A stretch of 64,000 nucleotides of DNA from Pseudovibrio ascidiaceicola (GCF_900114245.1 NZ_FOSK01000015.1:80974-144973); one strand, 5' to 3'; shown: positions 27,201 to 35,759, counted from the stretch's first letter. Translations and numbers: made by a program. Notes: generated from the sequence alone by a model not told the origin.

Positions 27201-27670
27201 GAGACTTGCTGCACATAGCCATCCAGCCTGAGCGCGGTTGAAACACCACGATCAAGAGCATCACTCATGCCCTTCAAGCTAAGCTTTGCGTTGTCGAGGC
27301 AATCATTTGCAGCATCAATGTCTTCACCAACAGCCGCAAGTTCTGCTTCATTCAGATAGTCATCGGTTTTCTGCTCAAAATTCTCGAATATCTTGAGCTG
27401 TTCCTTGTCGATGATCAGATGGGCTTTTTCCGTAAGACTTCCGAACTCAACATAAGCCTGTGCCACCGCAACCTGAACGCCTTCTGCCGTATCAAGCGAC
27501 ACCTCAAGTGCCTCTGGCACTTCATCTCCGTAGGAGGAATCAGTATCGGCCTCGGAGGGATCAATACTGCAGACTTTAAGCATGGCATTCGCCCATGCAT
27601 CGACCTGACTGGACTGTTTTTGAGTACCAGCAGTTTCATTCGAACCGGAAGGGATATCGGAACCAGCCAT
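24212..27670 (-). CDS. giant coiled-coil protein, unknown function
   Basis: A 1152-residue acidic and lysine-rich protein with almost continuous helical, heptad-like sequence and no signal peptide or membrane segment, so a cytoplasmic filament or scaffold is likely. Two internal copies of a module of about 60 residues end in nearly the same basic stretch: PKSRGEKVKAALGKKKK near residue 940 and PKTRSEKAKAALGKKKK near 1127. Between them are tandem 14-residue repeats (KQKLAKESAQSAKE). The protein ends GGKKK. I recognise no family. AGAGG precedes the ATG. Confidence 0.8.
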   Translation of the reverse strand: MAGSDIPSGSNETAGTQKQSSQVDAWANAMLKVCSIDPSEADTDSSYGDEVPEALEVSLDTAEGVQVAVAQAYVEFGSLTEKAHLIIDKEQLKIFENFEQKTDDYLNEAELAAVGEDIDAANDCLDNAKLSLKGMSDALDRGVSTALRLDGYVQQVSDLLKEAGTYYKQRNKIPYEEQLSDLLSYQTMVETLGQEAKLLISENSIADAKTAIEQMKAAISNMPKCFEEPKNAKTAKKATADEVEFGLVSKGAHAMEDVDFLDDVFGEEIALAERQDAIFALQQKLEEDHKQDKTGWSKKSVTEFEDAYQVAKNAAAGGHKMATDLWLDSDVKKALPKIDSLIETSRTMHMRMKKISLTAQGHNDAETDEIISAEKETAGDVLENRLARLRGDLESLKTAINTSNANWRPICQHVNGPEFDTLYQGALSSYEDGLACSLEKREDKEAHCEQLQQHVSQAKFSLVQMQQLFAKAQEIRNNDISGINIKAKEATGKLQDLAKRRPEVEAWSVDLGGFDQARTLAAKALEALNVAMADKKTSVSIAAVNALNSQIADMQDAFDAAAAEIQRIGADVKFRLKNIKSVFANLAARKEELKKKPKEFAEFYKANNEAFTLITQDQVVLSNQDKKGAEDLLAGVEVALGKMRALLGMPDAGEGGVQNDASGRMAELQQAVRDKFGQLKQIEKWARENPDVEGHYTDFANTHADAEEHSEMFNVGLIELGNMDRKVVENALRAIDQDLDDMDNIFQAAREQMEQLKGTDAIEGELNAKSDLLERIRAYNPEITKYEDKSGRFEDAGEKAFYKGTIANLKECLLTASNFYYRDEDAKGEAELEKVEVYFDSLDNSLAQAEVTRQEVAGFRHIMDMAKQSLADLEAREQNLKTRSQRNAFVLDAAEVRKLLADISKCIGDGDIKPIRDLIPLLQAAVQKMEGGFPKSRGEKVKAALGKKKKGTFEDELAAMQQRQAAAEAERRAHSDEHLSEEEKQAKAIKKEIWDMEQIVYKACELMVSLNKKFEPAEADLGHREKAIENVITKQKLAKESAQSAKEKQKLAKEIAQSAKEEQKLANERAPLKQYFNNREAFKALIVEIGQLHRDQKIEEAWALIPKIKAAALKMEDEYPKTRSEKAKAALGKKKKKDFFGDDVEPKGGKKK
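24474..24565. repeat. 42-bp tandem repeats inside the coiled-coil gene
   Basis: Units beginning near 24474, 24516 and 24558 repeat with a 42-base period and few differences, encoding the 14-residue KQKLAKE-type repeat. Near identity at DNA level suggests recent expansion. Confidence 0.8.
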
Positions 27671-28091
27671 AACGGACCTCTTGGCGCACTAAAATACCTA
27701 AGTGCGGGATATCACCTACGCCATGAGATAATGTTTCACTAATCTCCCTCTATCGAGCGAATGTTTATTAAAAAGGAGATGTCGCGGAAATTGAGGATAT
27801 TCTGCTGAACATACAGCGGTGCAGATCGCTCGAGTAGGATGCATTACATTTGCACCGAGCCTCCCAAGTGAGACCATTCCTGCTCAAAGCACATTACTCC
27901 CAGGCCACATCACGAAAATCTGCAAGAGCTTGTCGAAGAGATTCTCGGAAAAAGCAGGGAGTTACTTAAGAAAAATGCCAGCATTGCTGTATGCGTTCGC
28001 TGGCATTTTGGTATCTAAAACTAATTGAATTTGCGATTTTGGCATCAGTCAAACGGGAGAAGGTACTCCCACTATCAAAATCAAACTGAAC
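27671..28091. other. intergenic region with a terminator
   Basis: About 420 bases between two leftward genes. The right half holds the terminator described separately; the left half should contain the promoter of the coiled-coil gene. No supported gene was found. Confidence 0.5.
27971..28009 (-). terminator. terminator downstream of the DUF1217 gene
   Basis: AAAATGCCAGC pairs perfectly with GCTGGCATTTT (11 bp, 16-base loop). Read leftwards the stem is followed by a T-run, as expected for the end of the DUF1217 transcript. Confidence 0.8.
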
Positions 28092-29189
28092 CTAACCACC
28101 GAATTTCAGAGCATTAACGGCCGTCAGTGCACTTTCAGAGATTCCAGCTATAGGATTGCCAGCAAACAGCTGCACTGTCGGTGCCCCGCCGGTTCCATTT
28201 TGAGCATCGTATAGGATCACAAACTTTTTGACGAATTTTTCAACTTCCTCTGGATCCTGAAACTTCTTAATGTCAAATTTCTCATTAATTACCGCGGCTT
28301 GGTTATCAATGTCTGTGCCAACCATAGACTCAGACATACCTAGTACGGTCCGAACAACCTGATACAATGCTGGCGACCCAAGAATCTCGTAGGCGCTTGT
28401 TATGTTGCCACCCGTTCTCTGGAAGTTGAGAGCAAGCCTGACACCATCATTTTGCTCACCTTCTTCTTCTTCGAAATTAACTTGGATGTACTGTTCAACA
28501 ATACCTTTAGTTCTTTCCGCCTCGCGTACTTCCAGATTATCTCGATATTTTGCGATTGTATCCTTCAGCTCTGCCGGTTTCTTCAACTCCTCAATATCGA
28601 TGTTTTCATCAAACCAATCAATTCGCTCACTCTTCGGGCCATTAATGATATCTTCTGGGACATCAAACGCGACCGTTATAATTTCATATAAAGCAGGATC
28701 AGCCAGAATCTGTGTGGAGAAAAGTACATCCCTTGGCATTTTTAGCTGATAATATTTAGCCAACCGATCAACGTCGTCAATCTCTTGCCCCGGCGTGTTG
28801 GACCAGAGCGCCATTCTCCGATCCAAAGCTTTACTGTCCCAATCAAACTTTCCTTTGATCGTGCCATCTTTGTTAAATGGGAACGCTTCTGCTAGTTCTC
28901 TGAAGCGTTTATCATTGAGCGTATTAGCGAGCGCCTTGGGGTCTTCAGTGCCTTCGACAAGAGCTTTCCGGACCATGCCCTTTGCGTAGGACATGTCCTC
29001 CAAACCCATTGTTTTCATTACAAAGGTGTAAAGCCGATAATCGTTGAGCAGGTCATCAACCGTCTCGACCTTGCTAAAATTTTCTTCATAGTATTGGACT
29101 TCACGGGCAATTATTGGATCTTTGGCTGTTCGATCCTTTGCACCAGGCAAATCCCGATTAAGCATTGAGAAACGAAGGTTAGTATCCAT
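28092..29189 (-). CDS. DUF1217 family protein
   Basis: A 365-residue soluble protein with two similar repeats: NDYRLYTFVMKTMGLEDMSYAKGMVRKALVEGTEDPKALANTLNDKRF resembles SAYEILGSPALYQVVRTVLGMSE in the second half. This matches the DUF1217 family, which in rhizobial relatives is encoded among flagellar genes, although function is unproved. No flagellar gene is nearby here. It is a single-gene unit between two terminators. Confidence 0.75.
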   Translation of the reverse strand: MDTNLRFSMLNRDLPGAKDRTAKDPIIAREVQYYEENFSKVETVDDLLNDYRLYTFVMKTMGLEDMSYAKGMVRKALVEGTEDPKALANTLNDKRFRELAEAFPFNKDGTIKGKFDWDSKALDRRMALWSNTPGQEIDDVDRLAKYYQLKMPRDVLFSTQILADPALYEIITVAFDVPEDIINGPKSERIDWFDENIDIEELKKPAELKDTIAKYRDNLEVREAERTKGIVEQYIQVNFEEEEGEQNDGVRLALNFQRTGGNITSAYEILGSPALYQVVRTVLGMSESMVGTDIDNQAAVINEKFDIKKFQDPEEVEKFVKKFVILYDAQNGTGGAPTVQLFAGNPIAGISESALTAVNALKFGG

Positions 29190-29454
29190 TGAATTGAACC
29201 CGATTACATAAAAACAGTTTGGGGTAGTCTGACTCGGTTGTCTTGTCTGAACCTGATGAACCTTAGTGCGGATATTCTCAACGCGTTGGTTTATTTAAGC
29301 TGTTGTAATGATTGTTCTTCAGGCGGCAAGCACGAGCCATGCAGAGTTCGGTCCTGCGCGGTACCCAGCCTTATAACCTGCTTTTTGGGAGCGCCTTGTG
29401 GTGTTTCGATAATTGTTGGAGAATCGCCTCACATCCCCGAACTCCTTCTCCCTC

Positions 29455-29487
29455 AAAAAAAGACCCCCGCCAACTCAAGCGAGGGTC
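29455..29487 (-). terminator. terminator of the ttrBCA operon
   Basis: GACCCCCGC and GCGAGGGTC form a nine-pair stem with one mismatch; reading leftwards it is followed by seven Ts. It lies 150 bases beyond ttrA. Confidence 0.75.
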
Positions 29488-29561
29488 GTGAGAGTTTTTC
29501 TGCCCGGGATGTGCCTCATACCGAGTTGGAGGGACGTTTTGCTTTGGCTGTTTGTTGTTAT

Positions 29562-29585
29562 CAGGCACCACTGGGGCGGTGCCTG
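29562..29585. terminator. second hairpin between ttrA and the DUF1217 gene
   Basis: CAGGCACC pairs perfectly with GGTGCCTG around an eight-base loop. The T-run lies on the plus-strand side, yet no rightward gene ends here, so it may be an mRNA 3' protective hairpin instead. The remaining part of 29190-29633 holds no supported gene. Confidence 0.5.
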
Positions 29586-29633
29586 ATGTCTTTTTATTGG
29601 CGCATTCTTTTTCCGAGAACCGGAGGTGTTCGG

Positions 29634-32600
29634 TTAGCCCATTTTTTCTATACGCGCGGGGAGAGCCTGGCGGGCAATGCTGCCGACGACGGGGTCGGCG
29701 AGCAGGGCCGGGCGTTTGCTGGTTGGGTCGGTATAACCCAGATCATTGCTGTTGGTGCCGAGGCCCCGGTTGGAATGACCTTCCAGAATGACCTTGCCGA
29801 TCTTGTGGGTGCGAGCGCCCAGTTCGCGGTGGCCGTAGCCGTGCTCGATGCCAATCGCGCCCCGTGCGATGCCATGGCGAACGAAGGCTTGCCCGCTGAT
29901 GCGATTGCTTGGGGAGATGACGGTGATCCAATCTCCGGTTTTGATGGAAAGCTGGTCCGCATCCACCGTGTTTATAGCGATGGCGTTGGAGAGTTTGAGA
30001 TCATCCAAATACGGATTGCCTCCGGTGCTGGAAGAACGTAGTTGAGATTTGGTGCTGACAACGCGGAACGGCCACAGATCCGGCGGGAAGGCTTTGTCCA
30101 CCTTTGTGCCGTCGGCAAAGCTTGGCGCCTGCCAAGTGGGGCAGCCAACAAACTTTTTGCCGGTCATGGAGTTGCGCGCCATGCCCACGGTTTCGTTCCA
30201 GATCTGAATACCTTTTTTGTAGGAACGAGCGAAGGTCTCTCCCTTGTAGGTTTTCACCGCGTCTTCATAACGGCCGCCTCTGTTGTAAACATACGCAACA
30301 CGACGCCATTCATCTGGCTTCAGGGTGCTTTCCAAGTCCGCTCGGATACGATCCACGCCGGTGATCGTCATGTCGGTATCATCACTTTCCGGCACTGCGC
30401 CGCCATCAAATGCCACGTTAGCCCCAGCACGCATCCAGAAATCCTCTGAACGGTGCAGCGGGTGCAGGTTACCGTCGGCATCCGGGATGGCTTTTTCTCC
30501 AAAGCCCGGCAACTCCATGCGTTTGGCCACGTCGATGAAGAAGTTGTCCATGTCCATGTGGCGGCCATCTGGTGTTTTGCCAGTCTGGCAATCCACCACC
30601 GGCCAGCGGGCCGTTGAGACCTTGGTTGGCACACCGCCCCAGGCAGACGCCCAGCCCCATGCCTCGTAGAACACACGGTCCGGCACGATATAATCTGCAA
30701 AACGAGAAGTTTCGTTGATGAACGGGTCAATGGCGATGAACAGCGGCAAGCGCTTGGTGTCTTTGATCTTCTCTTTGACGTCGTTTTCCATGCCCGCAAC
30801 ACCGTAGACCGGGTTGGAGGACCATGTGATCACGGCTTTGGCTTTGTAAGGATACCCTTCCAACACAGAGGTGAGCCATTGCGCACCCATGGGTTGGGTA
30901 AAGGAATGCCATGGCGCCTGTGCCGGATATGGGCTTTTGCCGTCGGCAATCAAGCGATTGAATTCGCTGGTTTTCTCGTAAGCAAAGCCACCGCGGCCTG
31001 CATCAACGCCTTTCACCTTCACCTTGCCGGGGAAGGCGAGCAGGTTGTAGCGTGGACCTTTCTGCACATCTTTGAAGCGACCGCCACCAGCTGTGGTGCC
31101 GCCTTTGGCGTTGAGGTTGCCCACCAGCGCGTTGAGCATGACGATGGCATAGGCGGTATAAAAGCCTGCTGCATGCATGGTGCCGCCGTGGCAATCGGCA
31201 GCTGCCTGTTTGCCAACGCTGGTGAAGTCGCGTGCCAAGGAGATGATACGCTCTTCCGACACGCCGCAATCTGCAGAATATTCGGCGAGTGTTTTACGCA
31301 GTGCCTCCCGGCGCAGCAAGCTGAGGCTGGTGGCTACGGGCACAGTAGAACCATCCAGAAGTCTCACGGTTCCCTGATGGAACAGTGTGGCAGGGCGGCC
31401 CTTTGCAGGAGAAAGCTCTCCGGTTTGCGCATCAAGGCACATTGGTGCTTTTTGAGCATCTTCTTCCAGGTCAGCTGTTACCATTCCTTGCCGCAGGAAT
31501 GAGCCGCCTTTTGGATGCTCAGGATCATCAATGACCAGATGCGTTGCATTGGACCAACTGGCCTCCCCTGCCGTCTGAGCTGCTGCGCCGGACGGTTGAG
31601 CCAGAAACTTGGCGTCGTATCGTTCGTTTTCCATAATCCAGCGGATCATGCCCATCACCAGCGCCCCGTCGGTGCCCGGTCTGATCGGAACCCATGTGTT
31701 GTCTTTGCCAAACGCATGGTTTTGAGAGTTGGTGAGAACAGGATCCACCACCGCATATTTGACCCCGTCACGCCCACGGGCAGCACCCATCAGCGTGCCT
31801 TGCAGCTTATAGGGATTGCCTGCATTGCCGGGGGCGGTGCCGATGAACAGCATGTACTTGGCATGACGATAGTCCGGCTTCAGGTGTGGCTGTTTCTTCA
31901 GGTTGTCCAACATGGCCGCATAGCCAGCCCGCATGGACAGGCCGCAGTAGGAGCGGTGCCCCACAAAGTTGCGGGTGCCGTAAGCCATTTTGGCAAAGCG
32001 AGCTGCCATCATCAGGCGACCGTTTTTGAAGACCGGGATCACCACAAGCTGGTTGGCTTTTGGGCCGTATTCTGGATTTTCCGGATCAAGCGGTGTCTTT
32101 AGATCGCGGATGGCACGTAGACCTTCTACAGGGCCTTCACCAAACAGGTCGCCGCCCTCAACGGTCTCCTCAATCAGCTGATCCCAGGAGATTTCCTTCC
32201 ACTGGCCGCTGCCGCGTTCTCCCACGCGTTTCATCGGCTTGAGAATGCGTTCCTTGCTGTTTTGCTTGGCAATGGCTGCATTGCCGCGACCGCAAGCGGT
32301 GGAGCGTCCGGCAAGGCCTTGCTCACCATAGGCAGACAGGCCAGTGATCGCCTCTTTAATTGGCGTGTCATATGGAATATGCGGATTGGTGGAGAGTGGG
32401 CTGTAGGGGTTACCGGTTGCGCGCAGAATGTCGCCAGAGGCTTTGTCCACCCGCACACGGATACCGCAAACACTGGTACAGCCCATGCACATTGTGTAGC
32501 CGACCCGCTGATCAGGATTGAGGATCACCTCTCCTGTTGCTGGATCAACCTTATACTCTGGCGGCAAAGCGCCCCCTGCAATGCCTTTGGCTTGCGCTGT

Positions 32601-32714
32601 ACCCATTACACCTTGGTAAAAATTTTTGCCTGTTTCAGCAAAGCCCCAGAAGGCAGCGCCAGCTGCGCCAAGAGCGGTTGCGCCTTGAAGAACACCACGG
32701 CGAGAAATAGTCAT
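29634..32714 (-). CDS. ttrA: tetrathionate reductase catalytic subunit TtrA
   Basis: A 1026-residue molybdopterin enzyme exported by Tat (SRRGVLQGATALGAAGAAF). Cys76, Cys79, Cys83 (CMGCTSVC) and Cys141 (STACGRG) bind the proximal 4Fe-4S cluster, and Cys257 in GHRSYCGLS is the probable molybdenum ligand. Length matches TtrA of Salmonella. TtrA reduces tetrathionate to thiosulfate on the periplasmic face. Gene order ttrB-ttrC-ttrA and the linked ttrS/ttrR support the assignment over thiosulfate or polysulfide reductases, which are shorter. Confidence 0.88.
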   Translation of the reverse strand: MTISRRGVLQGATALGAAGAAFWGFAETGKNFYQGVMGTAQAKGIAGGALPPEYKVDPATGEVILNPDQRVGYTMCMGCTSVCGIRVRVDKASGDILRATGNPYSPLSTNPHIPYDTPIKEAITGLSAYGEQGLAGRSTACGRGNAAIAKQNSKERILKPMKRVGERGSGQWKEISWDQLIEETVEGGDLFGEGPVEGLRAIRDLKTPLDPENPEYGPKANQLVVIPVFKNGRLMMAARFAKMAYGTRNFVGHRSYCGLSMRAGYAAMLDNLKKQPHLKPDYRHAKYMLFIGTAPGNAGNPYKLQGTLMGAARGRDGVKYAVVDPVLTNSQNHAFGKDNTWVPIRPGTDGALVMGMIRWIMENERYDAKFLAQPSGAAAQTAGEASWSNATHLVIDDPEHPKGGSFLRQGMVTADLEEDAQKAPMCLDAQTGELSPAKGRPATLFHQGTVRLLDGSTVPVATSLSLLRREALRKTLAEYSADCGVSEERIISLARDFTSVGKQAAADCHGGTMHAAGFYTAYAIVMLNALVGNLNAKGGTTAGGGRFKDVQKGPRYNLLAFPGKVKVKGVDAGRGGFAYEKTSEFNRLIADGKSPYPAQAPWHSFTQPMGAQWLTSVLEGYPYKAKAVITWSSNPVYGVAGMENDVKEKIKDTKRLPLFIAIDPFINETSRFADYIVPDRVFYEAWGWASAWGGVPTKVSTARWPVVDCQTGKTPDGRHMDMDNFFIDVAKRMELPGFGEKAIPDADGNLHPLHRSEDFWMRAGANVAFDGGAVPESDDTDMTITGVDRIRADLESTLKPDEWRRVAYVYNRGGRYEDAVKTYKGETFARSYKKGIQIWNETVGMARNSMTGKKFVGCPTWQAPSFADGTKVDKAFPPDLWPFRVVSTKSQLRSSSTGGNPYLDDLKLSNAIAINTVDADQLSIKTGDWITVISPSNRISGQAFVRHGIARGAIGIEHGYGHRELGARTHKIGKVILEGHSNRGLGTNSNDLGYTDPTSKRPALLADPVVGSIARQALPARIEKMG

Positions 32715-32726
32715 AACTGGCTCTCC

Positions 32727-33710
32727 TTAGGCTTGAGTTTGCTTGCTGGCACGCACGGCCAGAAGGTTGATGAGAAGCGTCACGAAGATAAGGCTGAGGA
32801 TCAGCAGGCCAGCAGACCCAGCCAGCGTGCGCAGAGCATCCTGAGACAGGGCGGCCTCATGACCGTAAAATGCAGTCTCGGTTTTGGACATGAGCTGCGC
32901 GCCGTTGAAGGTGGACCAGCGGAAGGCCAATGCACCAAACACAGCCAGTGCTCCACTCACACCGCGCAGCAGCAAAGAGGCCTTTGCACTCACGGCCAGA
33001 ACAACTGGCACGACGACACCCGCAATGATGAACCCACCGAACAAGCCAACAGGTGCATAGTCTGCCGCCAGAGTTGAGAGGTTGGTGTCGGTCAGCATCC
33101 AGAGGCCAAACGCGACCAGAGTGGCTGCACCTGTGACCACCAGCATGTAACGGCCTTCACCCTTTTCGCCATTCAGGCTGTCAATGATCATGGTGGCACC
33201 AGCACCACTCATCAAGGCAGTCAAAATGAGCACAACAGGGAAGCCAAGCGTGTTCCACACAGGGCGTGCAGCAACCACACTCATTTCACCGGCGGTGTAC
33301 CCTAAAATGCAGAGCGCCAGAGCACCGACAATCATGGTCAGCATGCGCTCGCCGCCGCACATGGGTGCGTTGCCACGACGGCCTGTCATGAACGCCAACA
33401 GAAGTGTGGAGACGATAAACAGCGGCAGGAACCAGCTGCCCCACCACATGATGGAACCAGGTGCTGAGCCGAGGTAGAAGTGCATAAAACGTGCAGGCTG
33501 GTGCAGGTCGGCCAGCAGTGGCAAACCAGAGGCAAGCGCAAAACTGGCGGCTACAATTAGTGCGCCTTTGGCTTCTGCAATGCGCACAAGACGAGCATAA
33601 GCCAGCAGCAAGGCAGCGCCTGCCCCTGTTCCCACCAGCAAGAAGTAAGCGACCGCCCAAGGCCGCCAAACGGCTTCATGGTCAAAAGACATCAGATCGA
33701 CAGCAGGCAT
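32727..33710 (-). CDS. ttrC: tetrathionate reductase membrane subunit TtrC (NrfD-like)
   Basis: A 327-residue NrfD/PsrC-type membrane protein with about nine hydrophobic segments. It oxidises menaquinol or ubiquinol in the membrane and passes electrons to the iron-sulfur subunit TtrB. The start lies four bases from the ttrB stop and the end 12 bases from the ttrA start, so the three are one operon. No heme-binding histidine pattern is expected for this family and none stands out. Confidence 0.87.
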   Translation of the reverse strand: MPAVDLMSFDHEAVWRPWAVAYFLLVGTGAGAALLLAYARLVRIAEAKGALIVAASFALASGLPLLADLHQPARFMHFYLGSAPGSIMWWGSWFLPLFIVSTLLLAFMTGRRGNAPMCGGERMLTMIVGALALCILGYTAGEMSVVAARPVWNTLGFPVVLILTALMSGAGATMIIDSLNGEKGEGRYMLVVTGAATLVAFGLWMLTDTNLSTLAADYAPVGLFGGFIIAGVVVPVVLAVSAKASLLLRGVSGALAVFGALAFRWSTFNGAQLMSKTETAFYGHEAALSQDALRTLAGSAGLLILSLIFVTLLINLLAVRASKQTQA

Positions 33711-33713
33711 AAC

Positions 33714-34433
33714 TCACACCTCCCCATGTGCAGACGTTTCAAGACCTTGGCGCAGATCACGCGCACCGCCACCAACCGCAACAGTTGAGGCGAGCCTGTC
33801 ATCCAGCCCGATGTAATAGACGTTTGGTCCTGTCTTGAATTCCGGGCGCAGGCCCTTGGTTTCATGCTGCGCCATCAGCTTGCGGATTTCGCTCTCCGGA
33901 TCGTTGAGGTCACCAAACACGCGGGCATTGCCAACGCAGGTTTCAACGCAGGCAGGCAGCAAGCCAACAGAGGTGCGATGCACACAAAACGTGCACTTAT
34001 CTGCAACGCCGGTTTTGTGGTTGATGAAGCGCGCTTCATAAGGGCAGGCCTGCACGCAGTAGCCACAGGCCACGCATTGCTCAGCATCCACCACCACAGC
34101 ACCCTCCTCGGTTTTGAAGGTCGCATTGACCGGACACACCGGAATGCACGGTGGCTCATCACAGTGGTTACACAAGCGCGGCAGCACGGCCTGACTGGGG
34201 CCATTAGGTCCATCCAGCTCGTACACTGGCACAGCGGTGCGGTGCTGGCCTTCCGGCACATCGTTTTCAATGGTGCAGGCCACGGTACAGGCCTGACAGC
34301 CGATGCATTTGCGCAGATCCACCAGCATGCCCCAGCGCTTGGGCTTTGCCTGAGCGCTTGCAGCTGCCGGCGCCGCCACAGCAGCCGTTGAGCCTGCCAT
34401 GGCCAGTTTGAGGAACTCACGTCTTGAATTCAT
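33714..34433 (-). CDS. ttrB: tetrathionate reductase iron-sulfur subunit TtrB
   Basis: A 239-residue ferredoxin-like electron-transfer subunit with a Tat signal (RREFLKLAMAGSTAAVAAPAA). Four cysteine groups are complete: CIGCQACTVAC, CNHCDEPPCIPVCP, CVACGYCVQACP and CTFCVHRTSVGLLPACVETC, giving four 4Fe-4S clusters linking TtrC to TtrA in the periplasm. It is the first gene of the leftward operon. A strong dyad at 34521-34536 lies 88 bases upstream. Confidence 0.9.
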   Translation of the reverse strand: MNSRREFLKLAMAGSTAAVAAPAAASAQAKPKRWGMLVDLRKCIGCQACTVACTIENDVPEGQHRTAVPVYELDGPNGPSQAVLPRLCNHCDEPPCIPVCPVNATFKTEEGAVVVDAEQCVACGYCVQACPYEARFINHKTGVADKCTFCVHRTSVGLLPACVETCVGNARVFGDLNDPESEIRKLMAQHETKGLRPEFKTGPNVYYIGLDDRLASTVAVGGGARDLRQGLETSAHGEV

Positions 34434-34520
34434 GTCTCCCCCCGGAGTGTCACGGTTTGGGTTGTTCCCAAGCTACCGGGAGGCCAGCAACAAAAATATT
34501 GGGGAGGTTATCTGCGGGTT

Positions 34521-34536
34521 TAGGGGAGTTCCCCTA
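34521..34536. promoter_or_regulatory. candidate TtrR operator before ttrB
   Basis: TAGGGGAGTTCCCCTA is a perfect seven-base dyad with a two-base centre. LuxR/FixJ-type response regulators bind short G-rich dyads, and the only such regulator in the window is TtrR. It could also serve the rightward small ORF at 34667. Confidence 0.55.
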
Positions 34537-34666
34537 GATGGGGCGGGGCATAACCAGAGACCAAGCCCTTAGTCATCACAGATGCGCGTCTCATTCGTCC
34601 ATAGGAGAGTGGCAGATAAGCATGCTGCACAAGCAAAATGATCGTGGTGAACAAAGGAAAACAATA

Positions 34667-34918
34667 ATGCCCGCTATCAATCTTAATGCTGCCTGGCAGG
34701 CCGTGCCTGCAGGCGTTTGGCAACCTCAACATCGGGTCTCTGGTGTATGGACGGACATCAATCGCGAAACATCCATTACTTCCATCCCGTTGGTGCGATC
34801 CGCACCGGGAGGTGGCGAACGCCCAATCTCTGGACGTTTTACCGCGCCTGAAGCCTCAACCTATCAGGCACGTGTCTCTCCCCTCTCGCCCAACCCTGTG
34901 CGTCTGAACCCGGTCTAA
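34667..34918 (+). CDS. small hypothetical protein divergent from ttrBCA
   Basis: An 83-residue frame with AAAGGA eight bases before its ATG and a strong hairpin 13 bases after its stop. It has no signal peptide, membrane segment or cysteine; the composition is rich in Pro, Arg, Ser and Val (SGRFTAPEASTYQARVSPLSPNPVRLNPV), suggesting a partly disordered protein. I do not recognise it. Sharing the promoter region with ttrB suggests, by inference, a link to tetrathionate metabolism. Confidence 0.55.
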   Translation: MPAINLNAAWQAVPAGVWQPQHRVSGVWTDINRETSITSIPLVRSAPGGGERPISGRFTAPEASTYQARVSPLSPNPVRLNPV

Positions 34919-34930
34919 CCTCTTGAACGA

Positions 34931-34960
34931 GCGAAGCTGTATTTTTTTACGCAGCTTCGC
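34931..34960 (+). terminator. hairpin after the small ORF
   Basis: GCGAAGCTG pairs perfectly with CAGCTTCGC around a T-rich loop. The tail lacks a T-run, but placement right after the small ORF suggests it ends that transcript and argues against starting the next gene at 34923. Confidence 0.55.
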
Positions 34961-35045
34961 TTCAGGCAAATTGCATCATAAGGCCGTCGCTCTTATACAG
35001 ATCAGACATTTTTTCAGGCTCTTCTTTTTCCCAAAGGCGACTCAT

Positions 35046-35759
35046 TTGAGCATATTGATTATTGCCGTTTCCGGCATATTTGCGGGTCTTTTATCTGGCA
35101 TTGTTGGTACAGGATCATCAATCATCCTATTGCCTATTCTGGTGGCTGTGTTTGGCACCAAAGCGGCCATTCCCATCATGGCGATTGCAGCACTCATCGC
35201 CAATTGTGGGCGCGTGATTGTGTGGTGGAGCGAGATCAACTGGCGTGCCGTGTTTTTCTATGCCGTGCCCAGCATTCCCATGGCAGCCCTTGGGGCGAAC
35301 CTGCTGATTGCCATACCGGAATCCATTGGCAGCACCATCCTTGGCCTGTTCTTTCTTGTGCTCATACCGGTGCGCTATCTGCTGCGTTCCAAAAACATCG
35401 GCTCCACGCCAAGCCACCTTATGCTTGGCGGAACGCTTATCGGGTTCATCACCGGATTGGTCGCCTCCTCTGGTCCGTTGAGCCTTGCGGTGTTTTCCTC
35501 CTTCGGTCTCGTCAAAAGCGCGTTGATCGCGACAGAAGCGGCGGCATCCTTGTTCGTGTTCGGCTCCAAGGCCGCGACCTTCAGCTATCTCAATGTCATG
35601 AGCACAGACATCCTCATTGGCGGGGCGTTGGTGGGCGGGTCCATCACCCTCGGCACATATGCAGCCAAAGCGATCCTGAACAAGCTCAGTTCCAAGCATC
35701 ATGACCGGATGATTGATCTGGTTTTGGCGGGCTCTGGCATCTCCATGATTATGCCTTGA
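35046..35759 (+). CDS. TSUP (TauE/SafE) family membrane exporter
   Basis: A 237-residue permease with about eight hydrophobic segments. The family hallmark near the N-terminus, IFAGLLSGIVGTGSSIILLPIL, and its second-half echo, GTLIGFITGLVASSGPLSLAVF, are visible. TSUP proteins export sulfite or organosulfur anions. I take a TTG at 35046 preceded by AAGGCGA; a start at 34923 would put a hairpin and a basic, non-membrane leader into the protein. Lying in a tetrathionate locus, it may move thiosulfate or sulfite, which is inference. Confidence 0.8.
   Translation: MSILIIAVSGIFAGLLSGIVGTGSSIILLPILVAVFGTKAAIPIMAIAALIANCGRVIVWWSEINWRAVFFYAVPSIPMAALGANLLIAIPESIGSTILGLFFLVLIPVRYLLRSKNIGSTPSHLMLGGTLIGFITGLVASSGPLSLAVFSSFGLVKSALIATEAAASLFVFGSKAATFSYLNVMSTDILIGGALVGGSITLGTYAAKAILNKLSSKHHDRMIDLVLAGSGISMIMP

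Noticed and set aside
29238..30041. 267-residue rightward frame at the end of ttrA
   Set aside because: Shadow of ttrA; it also crosses the hairpins and lacks a family pattern.
34923..35045. N-terminal extension of the TSUP exporter from a TTG at 34923
   Set aside because: It would include a strong hairpin and a non-membrane basic leader; a later TTG with a ribosome-binding site gives a normal TSUP start.
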